From Sphagnum compactum (taxonomy: Eukaryota > Bryophyta > Sphagnopsida > Sphagnales), in the NCBI GenBank assembly GCA_965153455.1, contig OZ234500.1:11346001-11410000 (forward strand): 64,000 bases of DNA, read 5' to 3'. Position 1 is the first letter of the stretch. Each line of letters opens with the position of its first letter. Both the position numbers and the translations under genes were made by a program. Positions 23,865-42,725 of the stretch are shown in pieces. Under the pieces are notes generated by a model. The model was not told the DNA's origin. It searched no databases and was given only the letters and a program-made list of their open reading frames with translations.

Positions 23865-24870
23865 TGCCTTTGAGTGGCCACAAGTGTTCAATGAGGTCAT
23901 TCTTCAATTGATAATTGAATTTTGTGTTTTCTATGCGTTTAAAATATAATATGCATTTGATTTGAATGTCTCTACTAAGTTCAAAGTTGTTTAAATCTTC
24001 ATTATGCTTGTCTTCAAGAATCATGTTGTGAATCAACATATTTGCCATGAGGATGTCCAAGATGATCTTTTGTTCCCATAGCCAAAATGGATTTACGATG
24101 ATATGCGAGCAAACTTGTAGCACCCCAAATGCATGTTCCATGCCCTCCTTGCAAGATATTTGTGCAATGACAAAATGATATATTTTTTCCTTTCGGGGTT
24201 TGTGAATGGTTTGCACAAAATGGATCAATGTGGAATAAGAGGACTATGAACAAGAGGATTACAATCAAAGACATTCAAATAATTATTCCCCCACAAAGAC
24301 CAAAATGTGATTGCCAAAACCACAAACTCTAGTTTGCAATTGCTTCAAGGATTATGATGTTGTTCTTATCTTTGTTATTGAATTAATAATGCCAAGAAAA
24401 ATTGGACGATTTCTCCACACATAGTGCATACGATCTCCGTTAACAAACATCTTGGGAAAGCTGATCATGATTGATGTGGAGCTGCTTTTCAGTGTTTGCC
24501 TTGTTTGGCTGTCGAAGGCAACTCGATTCTAAACACTCTTTCATAGTTTGGAAAAACTTCTTTAGTGCCTGCATTGTAGTTGATTCTCACAACTTGCAAT
24601 ACTCATCACACCCATCAGTAGCTCCACCATAAACTCCCATCCTCATTGAAAAAATGAACTGAAGAGAGAGACCCGAGATGCCACAAGAATCAGGTTTCTA
24701 TTGAAAATAAGAATCGAGTGCAAGAACATAATCCATAAAGTCTAGAAATAGGCTCTGCTTCATGTTGTAATGTCACTTGAAGAAATGGTCATCATAAATC
24801 GGCTCGTCGTAAAAACAGTCTCGCCATATGCAATCATTGCCACATTCTCGTTCTCTCAGCATTGTTTGCA
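23865..24870 (-). pseudogene. PIF/Harbinger DDE transposase relic
   Basis: The minus strand keeps the whole domain order in pieces: CIWRDCFYDEPIYDDHFFK and KQSLFLDFMDYVLALDSYFQ (N-terminal part, ~24.86-24.68 kb), then DRMHYVWRNRPI (the region equivalent to DCMHWxWKNCP, ~24.44 kb), ILEAIAN-like and NNYLNVFDCNPL-like patches, and the best-preserved C-terminal piece (23866-24228) with EGMEHAFGVLQVCSHIIVNP, ANMLIHNMILED and LKNDLIEHLW. These are hallmark blocks of plant Harbinger (DDE_Tnp_4) transposases. Catalytic residues are not intact. At least four frameshifts or stops make it non-functional. Confidence 0.75.
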
Positions 24871-25338
24871 CTACAGCCTATGCGACTTCCTCTGTGCTTG
24901 CCTGCCTCTTTACTCAAATTGAATGAGAGGTGCAACAACCCGGATGAGCTTCATCAGCTTCAAGATAAGCTTGCATCAAATCAGCATAGCGAACGCTGGA
25001 GATGCTTTTAGCTGCTTGTTCACACAAGGCACCCTCAACCCTAATAACCGCAAAGACTCGGATTTACCTAGTTCGATGTATTGCCATGGGAGATTAGTGT
25101 TCTTTGTATGGTTTGATCCCCCAACTAATTGATGTTTGCATACTAAGATTCGCAGATACGTACTTACAATGCACTATCAAGCAAAAGAATCACAGTCGAA
25201 TTCGGTGGTCAATCTTTGAGGTGCACAAGTGCTCACCAAGATGTGTTGCTACGAGAGATTAGGGTTCTTGGAGAGCTCGCTTAGTAGATGATTTCATGTA
25301 GAGCTTGAGGGCAAGCAAAAGAACTGGGTTGTGAGAAG

Positions 25339-28300
25339 ATGATGAGGGCAGCAGCGGGGCTCTGTGTGGGGGAAGCAGCTGCTAGCAGCTTCATCCGATT
25401 CTTCATGAATTATCCCATTTCCTCCCTTCGTTGCTTCGATTTCTCTCCCTCTTGTCCTCTCTCCCACGTTTTGTCTACTCACAGGCTTGGAGTTGCTGGT
25501 GGAGGAGCGCGAAGGTTTCATTACTGCCGCAATCCTGGAGCAAGGAGATACACTCGTTGTGAATCCGTCTCCTCATCTACGCCAAAAGGTAAGAAGTGCT
25601 CTCCAGCTTGTTGCTTAGGGTTAGAGACTTAGGATAGACACTGATGGAGCACATGTAACTATCTATGTGGCTGAGAGCCTTCATGGTAACGACCGTTTGG
25701 GAGACTGTGCATCTTGGTAATTCTCAAACAGGAATACAATTTTTTGTGGGAGACTGTGTGACTTAGGTGTTTAGTGTCAGCCAAGATGTTGCAAATCCTT
25801 CAAGTACAATCTAGGGTTTAGTGGTTTGTATGGTTTGAAAACTCAGGCAATGGTTTGAACAGTTGATTGTAAGGTAAAAACTTTGAGAGGGTCTGTTTCC
25901 TACTCTATATTGAGGGACAATGGGTCTTTGTGGCAAATACACATGCTACACTGTGAGGTCGGATGTCAAGAAGTGCACCATGGAAGGACATAAGAAGCAA
26001 TTTCTTAAGTGGGCATGCTGTAGGTGGCAAAGATTCCAAACAGAGGACTGCTGGAAATGTGGGTGTGATGTGGGAATATCCTGGCAGTCATGTACCCCAG
26101 GGTACACGCCAAATATTTATTCTGCCACCCACTCAGATGGGCAGGCGCTCTGCAAAGATTGCAACCAGAAAGGTATCCCTGTGAGTTCTCACATGCCATT
26201 ACTGTTCACTATGTCTCTTTTCTCAACAGCAGAGAGACCTGGATAGTCCTTTCTCTTCAGTGACATGGAGCAGGGGGGCTCTGGACAACTTATTGGGTCA
26301 ATTGGTGGGGGTGCAGGGTGCACAAGATAAGAAGAAATCAAAACTCTATGGCAAGATAGGCAAGCAAATTATTACTTTGTGTGTCCCTTTTCCCTCTTCC
26401 CTGTGTGCAGCTCTATCTGTGTTTCAGCTCCTTGGAAATCAAAACAAGTAGCAATTACTAAGGTGTTACGTGAAGCTATTACAATGTGTTAATGCTTTTC
26501 TTTTACTGTAGACAAGCTGCCTTCCAAGTTCCAACATTAGCCAATTCCCATGCACACGCACTTGCAAATCTTAGCCAGTAATCATTGCTTCATGTGGTCA
26601 ATCTACTTTATCTTGTGAAATTTTATTTTCTAGCTATGACCTCATTTTGTTTTGTTTTGTGGAATACTGATCCAGAGTGAAAGAAGGTGGACCCAGCCCA
26701 GCAGCCAACCCTGCCCTTGCAGTCCTGCTACAGCAAGCGAAAGAGGCTGATGTTCCAAAGGACATAATTGATCGCAACCTCAAAAAAGCCACAGACAAGG
26801 GGCAAGCAGATTTTGTAGAGCTTACATATGAGGTTTGCAATGGTTCCTTGAATTGTGTTGTGCAAAAGTCCATTTTACTGTGGAATCCCATTCTGAGCTT
26901 CTGCAATTTTGCAATAAGGGGACAGAATGCATGCGCACTGATGCATTTTCTGCCTTTGGCTTTCAGGTATATGGGTATGGAGGGGTTGGATTAGTCTTGG
27001 AAGTGTTGACAGATAATTTCAACCGTGCGGCAGCTACTATCCGTGATGTTGTCAAAAAGGGTGGAGCCAAAATGGCGGACTCGGGTTCTGTGCTATTCAA
27101 CTTCAAACGTGCTGGGGTGATATATGTGAAGGCAGATAGTGTTAAGAGTGATGAACTGCTGCTTGCAGCTATGGATGCAGGTGCAGAAGATGTCCTTGAG
27201 CCTGAAGCTGATGAAGATGAGGATAACGATAAAGAGGAAGAAAAGTATGCTTGCTTTCCTGCATGTGCACTCTCTGATGGAAATGGTTTTTCCTTCAATT
27301 TGCTTTCAGTTGATGTTTCATCAAGGTTGTTGGTTATTGTTGGGTCCATGTTCAATTTGGTCTATATTGTTTCTGGATTAGCAAAGAAATTTCTGATAAC
27401 TGATGGATGTCTCTGCACACACAACATGAATGAGCTGAGTATATATTTTCTATGTTGAATGCTTTTACAGAGGGATCTCTTGCAGGTAGAAAACATATCT
27501 AGCTTGTTGACATTTCCACTGAGTGGAGCATTAATGCAGCAGTTTGTGCCCACTTCTGAGCATTGCAGCTTAAATTTGAGAGGCATGGACATGATAATAG
27601 AATGGAGAAAGAGCAGTGCACCACATGAGCCCACTCATGTGGTGCAATCATTTGTTGAAGTAGCATTCAATGGTGTGACAGAGAGTAAGAGAATGTCTGC
27701 ATGACATTGTCTTTATTGTAGACTCAAAACCAGCAACCAGCGAGCAAAGTAGATCTGGTTGAAAGGAGAGGTGTAGGATATATTAGCAGCTGTCAATAAC
27801 TATTATCCACTGATTACCTAGTAAGCACCTAAAATTGATTTCACATTGTTAGGCACAAATTTGCAGGTACTTCCAGATCATCACGTCATTGGATCAGTTT
27901 TCTGTTGTAAGAGGGAGCTTACAGGAGGCAGGTGTTCCATTTGATGCTGATATTTCTGGTCCACAACTCATTCCCATCATGACAGTGAAGGTAAACATTC
28001 CATTTTTCTGCAGGTGGATAGGACACTAGGGCATGATGTTTTATGACTTCAGCAGAGGCGATGTGCTATCTACCTGCTAATAGAATGTCCTCATTAGCAG
28101 TGTTGGTCTGGTACTAACTTTTGAACATATCAGCCTGGTTCTGGTATTGGGTCCGAGACTGATTTTTGGCTGGTATGAGCCAAGTATATATTTGGTATTT
28201 GAAATTAGTATAAGGTAGGTATATACCTGGTATTACCTCAGGTCTCTACCAGGTTGGTATTGCCTCAGGTCATAATAGCCTGGTAGGGTCTTTGATACCA

Positions 28301-28492
28301 GTGTTGATACCAGGTGCAGGCCTATGTACCAGACTGACATTGGTCCTTCATACCTATGTCTCAGAATCTCTTGTGATTGTGTGGGTTGGTGCTGTGCAGA
28401 CTGATGATGAAGCAATGGAGCTAAACAAAGTTCTCACTGATAAATTACTTGAACTTGATGATGTGGATGCTGTGTACTCAAACCAAAAGTAG
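25339..28492 (+). CDS. Organelle-targeted YebC/DUF28 family protein
   Basis: Seven exons join in phase: 25339-25588, 26024-26172, 26317-26378, 26676-26832, 26967-27244, 27867-27990 and 28400-28492, giving 370 aa. From residue ~121 the protein has YebC landmarks: MGRRSAKIATRK-GAQDKKK, KLYGKIGKQI, KEGGPSPAANPALA, AKEADVPKDIIDRNLKKA, YEV-YGYGGVGLVLEVLTDN, GGAKMADSGSVLFNFKR and, at the end, DDEAMELNKVL...LDDVDAVYSNQK. The N-terminal ~80 residues are rich in Ser, Arg and aromatic residues with few acids, as in an organelle transit peptide. Plant homologues such as At2g25830 are predicted chloroplast or mitochondrial proteins. Bacterial YebC-family proteins act in transcription control or in helping ribosomes at proline stretches; the plant role is inferred. 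Exon 2's acceptor is the least certain point. Confidence 0.9.
27995..28395. repeat. Degenerate repeat within intron 6 of the YebC-like gene
   Basis: Words such as GGTATTACCTCAGGTC / GGTATTGCCTCAGGTC and TACCAGG recur several times with variable spacing, mostly at 28.13-28.32 kb. The sequence is intronic and has no coding content. Confidence 0.4.
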
Positions 28493-30719
28493 GTGCTAGG
28501 ATGTCTCACCCAGTTTTCAATTTGCAAATGTTTATTCATTATCAGCTTTCATCACAATTGGTTTGCACCCAATTTGGAAACCACCCAAGGATTGCCAACA
28601 TACTCAGAATATCTATGACTCAATGTCTTTCATATGCCATGGTCAGACTCATTTCATCGGTGATGAAGAGTCAGACAGGAGATTAGAACCATTTTTGGAG
28701 AATAGTGAAAAACACAAGAGCTGGTCTTGGAAGCAAACTCTGAATTTTGTCACTCAGATCTATAGCATCTATGCTTAGACTGCGGAATTCCATTATAGAC
28801 AGCCTTGTTAGGTCAGTTGGATTTGTACTTTTTTCTCCATATTAACAGCAAAAATTTATCTGCTGAAGCAAATCAGGTCCAAGATTGTGTCGATGGCTGT
28901 AGTTCTGAGCAGTAAATCTCTGAATGGGGAGCTTCAAGCCAAGCCTGGCAACCAAATATTCACTTTGTGATTGAGCTAACTTAGTTCTTTATATTTGCTT
29001 CCTACTTGTTAGGCTGGTGACAAGTTGCTCAAACCTCTGGTATGATGCTACAATACCTCAGAAATTTTCAGCAAAGATGTCTGGAGCTTTCCAGTGTCAT
29101 GTTTCATGACATTCATCCAAGCTTTTTCAGATCATTTGGTATTGATAACTCTGGCTACCAGCCTCAATGCTAACCACCAAGGTAGCTTACTGTCCTCACA
29201 GAGCATGAGGAGCATGAGGAGAAAGGGATCCAGTTGGGATTTGAACTCCCAGCTGCCTGGCTGCAACAATGGGAGCCTTTCCCCTAAGCCAGAGTAGCTG
29301 AATGTCCTCTTATTTCAGATCATTTCTAACCATACAAAGCTTAAAATATGTGTCTGATAAGAATTGAGAAATCTCCATTCTCATGATTAAGATAAAGTAA
29401 TGCAAGCTTAACACTTCAACCAACCACAGAGAATTTCAAAGAAAGGAATGCAAAACAGAAAGCAAAGCACCAAGAAACAAAAACAAGAAAGCAGTATGAA
29501 CAACAGTGCCAGTCTCACACCTGTTCAGGACCATCCACAGTAGCATGTATGATTGTTACTATTCTATCATAACTTTTCCACTGATTTCATCAGGCTCCCT
29601 ACAGTGGGTAAAGGCCAGTGAAAACAATAACCTCCATACTAAGTTTCTGTTGCAATTCCTGAAGCAATGGGAAGACTCTGTCATGCTACTGGCTAGCTAC
29701 AAACAACAGCACAATGAGATAGCAAAAAACAGAAAAACAAAACAAGGAAAGACAAGTTGCACAGAAAAGGACAGCAGAGAAGAACAAAGACCAAGTGGAC
29801 TTACAAGAGTCGCTTGAAAAACTCCAAATGCTAAAATTTCAAAAAGAATTTTTCATTATTGAGCAACCCTCTAGTCCTCTTTAACAGAACCCGGTAGCCT
29901 TTATTTTTCAGAAGTACAATAAGACTGACCATCTGAGAGGCAAAGAACTCTTTATACAACTACAATGCCTCAAAAACCTCTAAAATTGAATATTGATAAC
30001 TCCCAACTTAGCAGTAATTAAGATATTGGAATGAAAATGAGGCATACGAATCATTTCAATACCTGCATATACTCTGGTTGAGAACATTTGTCAAAGATAT
30101 CACAGGCTTCAAAACTTGTCCTCTCAAAGCTAAAAACACAACAACAATTCCTTCCAAGTGCCCAAGTATGGATAGAGATCCTACAATTCCTACCAGCAGA
30201 CATTGGACACATCCAACCTTGGTTTCAGATTTGAAATCTCTGTAAATCTAGAGCTTAGATTTTTATCCCAGGCACTTTGTATGCCTGGAAGTTTTAGAAT
30301 CATTGCATTGTCAAGTTTCACTACACAGCAACTCATGCCTGGAACTGCAGATTTCACTTAGGATGAAAGTCTTAAGCTGGATCTACAAAATTTCAATTCC
30401 AAACCCAATGCAGTTGACCAACAAAGATTACTACCATCTGATGCTGTTACTGCAAACACTCCAAATGAGACCCATCAACTTCATCATGATATGGCTGCCT
30501 TCACCACCACTCACCTTAGTTGCCATTGCATGTTAACTATTCACAATTGTGCGTTGTTTAAAAACCTCCAACTGAAGATGCACAATTGTTGCAGTTCCCA
30601 TACTTTGGGGAGGGTACAAATTACAGAGTACATGAAAGAATTTTGCAAACCATGTATCATCAATCACCTGGGTTGCTGTATATACCACCAACACTGCACC
30701 GTACTGAAACCTTGTTGAA
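28493..30719. other. Intergenic region between convergent genes
   Basis: This holds the 3' flanks of the YebC-like gene and of the alanine aminotransferase gene. Besides a SINE-like box pair near 29.24-29.29 kb, no gene was recognised. Small ORFs on both strands lack family signals. Confidence 0.4.
29236..29291 (-). repeat. tRNA-like Pol III promoter pair, probable SINE head
   Basis: On the minus strand TGGCTTAGGGG (29281-29291) fits the A box and, ~30 bases downstream, GGGAGTTCAAATCCC (29236-29250) fits the B box of a tRNA gene. The flanks do not fold into a full tRNA with an acceptor stem, so a tRNA-derived SINE is more likely than a tRNA gene. Confidence 0.4.
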
Positions 30720-37458
<6,739 letters not shown>

Positions 37459-37734
37459 GTTTGTTTCCCGTCCTCCTCCTCCTCCTCCCGAGTGCTCTCC
37501 CTGACTCTCCTTTCTGCGCTCTCGTCGCCAATCAGCAACAGCTACTGGAAAAACGCAGCTGCTCCAAGGCTTGCCAATATTCTGTTAGAGAGAATTTCTT
37601 CGAGATTCACGACCCAATCACCGCATCTTGGTGCTTGCTTCTGGAGAAGAAAGAGCGCCTGTACTCCACGTTGCACATACACAGTGGTGGAGACTCCAAC
37701 ACAGAAAGCGCTTTACACTAAAAGCGAGAGCGCC

Positions 37735-37743
37735 AAACCCTAA
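37735..37743 (-). promoter_or_regulatory. Telo-box upstream of the alanine aminotransferase
   Basis: AAACCCTAA on plus (TTAGGGTTT on the gene's strand) lies 277 bases upstream of the predicted start codon, in the G+C-rich segment that probably holds the promoter and 5' UTR (37.46-37.9 kb). Function is inferred from position only. Confidence 0.35.
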
Positions 37744-37976
37744 AACGGCCTCCTCAGAAGGGTAGGTAGGTACCCTTGGTAGTAGGTGAGGCCCTAGGAG
37801 GAGGGCGTTACCAGAATAATAAGGGCCCCACCCGAGACGGACGGACCTGAGTCAGCTCCGCCTCGTGCAACCCTGGTTCTGGCAACCTCTTCCCCAAGGG
37901 CCTTACCAACTGTAAAGCTCTGTCACATTATTTGATTCCAGTAAAAAGCTTGTGGCCACCGAGTGTAAAGCTGTAA

Positions 37977-38022
37977 AAGCCCCAGAGTGGGACGTTCCCA
38001 AGCCCCAGCGTGGGACGTTCCT
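37977..38022. repeat. Two head-to-tail 23-bp repeats with TGGGACGTTCC
   Basis: The units 37977-37999 and 38000-38022 differ at two positions (AAGCCCCAGNGTGGGACGTTC core). Each has an ACGT core, the type of word bound by plant bZIP and related factors. They lie ~520 bases upstream of the aminotransferase start codon. A regulatory role is a guess. Confidence 0.6.
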
Positions 38023-39079
38023 TAAACTAAGGGACCTAGGACAATGTGGTGGTAGTCAAGTTTGGGCTTGTATTTTTGGGGATCCCTACCACCCATAAGC
38101 CCTTCTTCCACACCATAAAACACAAGGTGAACCTAAAAGTCTAAATGGGCATGTCCATTAGTGAGGTGATACGAGTAAGAAAGATGTTATACTTACTACT
38201 TAGGAATGGGTGTGAACGAACCTTATTCCTAGGATCTTATGCTTACCTATAAAGATCTAATGTAAGGTCCCTCCCGCTCCTAAATAGTAGGTGTAAGATG
38301 CCTCCTAACATGTTCATAGGTATTAGATTGCATTCCAAATACGTTTGGAGATTTATTTATATCTTTCAAATTGATTTTCAAATCATCTTTTGGCTCTTTG
38401 TTGCCGTTGTTGTTTGTCACAAAAGTTTCACCATGTCTCACATGAAAAGAGACCCTTTAATGTTAGGAAGTGGGGTCCATTTTTGCAAGTAAAAATATTG
38501 CACAAGGGATTGATTGCACCATGTGTCACCCATTGCAAATGGTATGGTAGCACGTCATGACTCATATGACACTTTCCTACATGCAAAGGTTGGCCTATTA
38601 TAATTAGGCATTACATTTAGCCATTTGTCTTCATAAGGATGTTGGTCCCCAATCTTGCCACATAGATAAAGCAAAGATTAAAAAATTATACCAATTGTTC
38701 TCATTGGTAATTGCCATGCTTGAATTCCCCCATTTAGTTGCTCATCTATCTATGAAGCAAGGTAAGTTTGTTTGTTTTGTTTTGTTTTGTACTTATGAGA
38801 TCCACCGACCCGGGATGCTTCAGATCGTGTTCTTGGTGTGTCTTTGGAAAGCTCTTGACAAGGAGGGGTTGCGTTGTAAATTACCATGAAGCTTTCATGT
38901 CCTGGAAAAAGGTTTGAGAATCTGATTGCACCTCTGATCAAACTGTGGGACCTCTGAGCTGAAGCTCTTACGTTCCTTGAATGTACAAAGTGGTGTGTCA
39001 ATCATTATTGCAATTAGTAGTACCAGTGTTTCTTTTGCAAGTCAAACCTTCCTCCCCCATCTGTTTTACAAGTGAAGAA
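38023..39079. other. Intergenic, includes one copy of a dispersed repeat
   Basis: No gene was recognised. 38759-38886 matches 43166-43310 in the same orientation, with shared blocks TTTTGTA(C/T)TTATGAGATCCA and TCTTTGGAAAGCTCT. The rest is AT-rich without features. Confidence 0.4.
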
Positions 39080-41800
39080 TCACAATCTAGTAGTCAGTCC
39101 TCTGCAAGAATTCCAAGACCCAGGAAAGAACCAGAATCCAGATGAACCCCTGCAAGAATTCTGAGACCTAGAAAAGAACCAGAACCCAAATGAACCACTT
39201 CTGCTGCTGGTGCTGGTGCCCTCATCGTTGAATTGTATCACCTCCTCACCATCATCTTCAGCATCTGAATGTCCTTCTAACCATTTTGCTTTTCTGTACT
39301 CTTCATCATAGTGTACACACCTGTGGCTCTTCAAAGCTCCACATTGGTGATTTTTGAGCCCTATGCACTCTCGTTCCAAACAAATTTGTCAGTAGCTATG
39401 CCATTCTCACACAAACCATCATGAACTCATGCAGTCCCTTCTAAACCTTCAAATGTTCCACATTTGTTTTGCTCAAAAATACTGCTTCCCAACAGCAGAT
39501 GGTTGAGGGACTCATGACCGTCACTTGCAAGTCCAATACAACAAGAGAGCCATACCACACCTTCTTGGTCCATGTCCTCAAATCCATCATTGCCTGAAGT
39601 CCAGCTAACACTATTTAGTCAACTGTGACAACAAGCTTTGCTGTTGGATGCAACTTCAAAGAGTGCATGTCTAACCGAGTCCGCATGTAATGCTGCTTTG
39701 ATAGGAATCTCCAATTCTTCACCTGAAGTGGGTGGTGACACCATCACTGCTCCCCAAATCCTGCACTTACTGAGAAACAACCAAAACACTGGTACTACTA
39801 CAGCTGAAATTCTAGGATAGACCTTGACAAGGATTGGAAGAAACTCCATCACCATCTTGCAAACACAGAGAGATTCTATCATTCCCTGAAGAAACATGGT
39901 ATACAGTACATAGTAAAAGCTACTGGCACCAAAAGTGCAAGAGCATGTACCATTATCAATTGTGTTGAGGGCATAGTATGGACTCTTGGGTTCAGTACTA
40001 CTCTTCTGCTGGGGTGTCTTGCTGAACTCTAAAAATTCCAGATTTTCCTCATGCCATACAACTCACACTCTGCAAGGGGAAAAAATAAATCCGCACATCA
40101 CACCACTAATTTTCAACTTACACAAAACTGTCGTTGAGTGTACAAAGATCAATCAAACTGCAAATTGTGTAGGTATCTATATAGACCTAGTTCAGTCTGC
40201 TTGTATCTGCAAGCAAGCAAAATGAATCACACATACTCTAGTGCATTTTTACACAGAAAGTCCCCTTCCATTACCTCAAAGGAAGGCATGATGACATTCC
40301 CCCCAGCATTCACACACACTGTCAGTGTCTTTTACCAAATCTCCAATTTCCAACAACTTGGATTGAAAAGACCTGAAACTCTTGAGAAACTTAATAATAT
40401 CTTTGTCAAGTTTCCTTTGAAAATAAATAAAATTGGGTTTTCAAGATGCAAAAAGAGTCCCCCGCACATGCTCCCCAGAATTACTAGCTGTTTCAGGTAC
40501 TACATTGAAGCAAGTATCAAATCTACAGGAGGAGTTTCACAATCTCTTTGGAGACTTAGCTGGGTCATCCATCCTCCTTGAGAGACAAAGGCTGGGATCA
40601 TGCTGATGACGTTAAACAATCGCTACAAGGTGAAGAGAGACAATGCGCTCACGGTTCTTCAAGTATAACCCAATGCTACAAAAATTGTTGGAACTACATA
40701 ACTGAAGAAATTGCAGAGAGAAAGAACATCTCCACAACAAGAATTCTGAAGGTAACAACAAAGTGCAGACCATCATCAATCACTCCATCACAAAGAAAGT
40801 TTCTCACAAGGAAAGTGTGCAGACCATCATCATCACACCTTCTTCATGACAAACAAAGTTGATCACAAAGAAAGTGTGAGACCATCATCCATCACCTTCT
40901 TCTTCTTCTTCATTATCACGAATCACAGTGACGATGAGCTTTGTCATGATTCTTTCTCTCTACCCAAACTACGAAATGCTGGACTATCAACCACAAAACT
41001 GATGAAGAAGAAGTAGAGAGCTCCATGCCATGCTGCTACAATTATGTCCATTACCTCATTCGCAATCACAATCTCCACTGCTGAGCAAAACGAGAGACAT
41101 GCAAGCAAGAAGCACAGACTTTTGTACTCTCCACAAGAACCCCAAAAAAGGAATATGGAGAGATGATGCCTGATCTTTGAGGGAAGAAGAACAACAAAAG
41201 AAGGAGAAAGAGAAGAAGAAGTATGGAAGGCAAAGGATGGAGAACCTGATAATGTACCTGAGTATTTCCGAACTGCTCCTTCTCAATGAAGCTTACAGAC
41301 ATATGCTCCCAGGGAGCAAGCAAGGCCCACGAAACAGCAGCGGACAAGCAGCTTGGATTTGCGCAATTGTGTTAAGAAAAATTGTTGGAGAAGAGAAGCG
41401 ACTGCGGCAAGGCAGCTCAAGAGCTTGGTTGCCCAGAAAGCTACCCAGTAGAGCAGAAACGAGAAGCTCCAGATGGTGACCAAAAGAGAAAGAACAAAGC
41501 CTTTGAGAATCCAGTATGGTAATGATCTCAGTGCCACTAGCAAGTCCCAGTAAGAAGATCCGAGGAGAGCCGGCGCTCTCGTCGCCCTCCCTCCTCCTCC
41601 TCCTCCTCCTGCTCTCTCTCTTCTTGAATCCAGTGAGCCAAATAATGGTCTCTGGAAGCAAGATCTTCCTTCTTTCTGCCTTCTTGACTGCCGTTGCTTT
41701 TGGTGGAAGCGGAGAAAGGATGACGAGGAGGAGGAGGAGAATAATCTGCTGCACAAGAAAGAGACACGCACCTCTGTGAAGGGTTTGCACCCTTCCGTGT
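39080..41800 (-). other. Unresolved coding candidate or pseudogene (several open minus-strand pieces)
   Basis: Several minus-strand stretches look coding but could not be joined. 41300-41580 has two strongly hydrophobic segments (LLVALRSLPYWILKGFVLSL and FLLYWVAFWATKLLS). ~40.3-40.4 kb reads LLEIGDLVKDTDSVCECWGE. 39619-39897 holds SPPTSGEELEIPIKAALHAD and DSVRHALFEVASNSKA. ~39.40-39.58 kb reads DMDQEGVVWLSCCIGLASDG then HESLNHLLLGSSIFEQ. 39094-39370 is acidic (LEGHSDAEDDGEEVIQF) and ends in a 16-residue tandem duplication. Stops between the pieces could be introns or decay. The family was not recognised; possibilities are an ARM/HEAT-like protein or a pseudogene. Confidence 0.3.
39101..39196 (-). 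repeat. 48-bp tandem duplication in the minus-strand open frame
   Basis: 39101-39148 and 39149-39196 are near-identical and keep the reading frame, encoding two copies of a 16-residue unit (SGFWFFPGSWNSCRG-like). The duplication is just before the stop of the frame ending near 39095. Confidence 0.6.
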
Positions 41801-42227
41801 CTGTCGAGTGGTTTCATGGCGAAGGTATACCAAAGTGAGTGCTGGTTCACTCTGGCCATCATCATCATCATCATCTCCCATCGATGGGTGCTGATCAAAG
41901 CTTCTTCTTGCACCCATCTCAGGCAGTTTGAAAAGCCAGAAAAACCCGACAAAAAGGAGCAAGGAAGCAAGGAAGGAAGGAATCTCAGTGAACGTGTAGT
42001 GTGACCAACACGTACTTCGTCATGAGACCTGCAAAGGATACGTAAGTAGGGTAGCCAGTCCGGTCACCGAACACTTAATGTCTCAGAGGTCTGCAAATTT
42101 CTAAAGAATGCTCCTTTTAATTTCATGCCCAAAGAAGAATTGTAGCCCTACTATTTGCGCACCTACAGAAAGTTGAATCGTTGAAAAAGATGAAGAAATG
42201 AGTCAGATGTGACCCTCCAAAGTATGT

Positions 42228-42250
42228 GGGGGGGGGGGGGGGGGGGGGGG
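42228..42250 (+). repeat. Run of 23 consecutive G
   Basis: An uninterrupted homopolymer in a region without genes. Runs this long are prone to sequencing-length error and could form G-quadruplexes. Confidence 0.9.
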
Positions 42251-42725
42251 TGTTTCAAATGGTGGAAACGAAAAACCACCGCACACTTGGAAGACTATTA
42301 CCGAACACCCAAAAAAAGTCTTTGAAAGCCGCTCTATTGCCTTTATGGTTCAAAGATGATTTGTAGATCATAAGGTTGCGCTCTTATAGCACTTTAAATC
42401 ACTTAAATTGAACAAGAAATGAGAAAGTTATGAGCATTGAAAGTAAGAGAGGTAGAAGAGAAGAAAAACGCATTTTATAACTTGAAAAAGCTTATTTCGT
42501 CTTCTTACTCTTCTATAATTACTTACTCCTTTGCCTCTGCTGTTGACGCTCCCATAAACGTTTTAGATCACTCCAAGTAAAGAAGAGACGAGGAAGATAT
42601 TAATAAAAAAATGTTCGGTCATAGGTGGTGTTCGGTCGTAGGGCAGGTTACCCTAGTAAATAAAAATATGACTGCATGAACTCAAACATTAACTTATAAT
42701 GTTAACATTTGAGCTGCTCCCTGTT

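Larger units (their letters stand above)
22960..24880. mobile_element. Decayed PIF/Harbinger element with convergent ORFs
   Basis: A plus-strand relic of the Myb/NAM-associated helper gene (22970-23560) and a minus-strand relic of the DDE transposase (23865-24870) face each other, the arrangement usual for plant PIF/Harbinger elements. Both are broken by stops and frameshifts. Terminal repeats and the expected 3-base target duplication were not located, so the borders given are only those of the coding relics. Confidence 0.65.

Noticed and set aside
29220-29300. A true tRNA gene on the minus strand
   Set aside because: A and B boxes are present, but I could not find a matching acceptor stem or convincing anticodon arm.
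41283-41970. 225-aa and 162-aa overlapping minus-strand ORFs as two genes
   Set aside because: They are different frames of the same bases. At most one (the 41283-41771 frame with hydrophobic segments) could be real, and it was kept only as part of an unresolved candidate.
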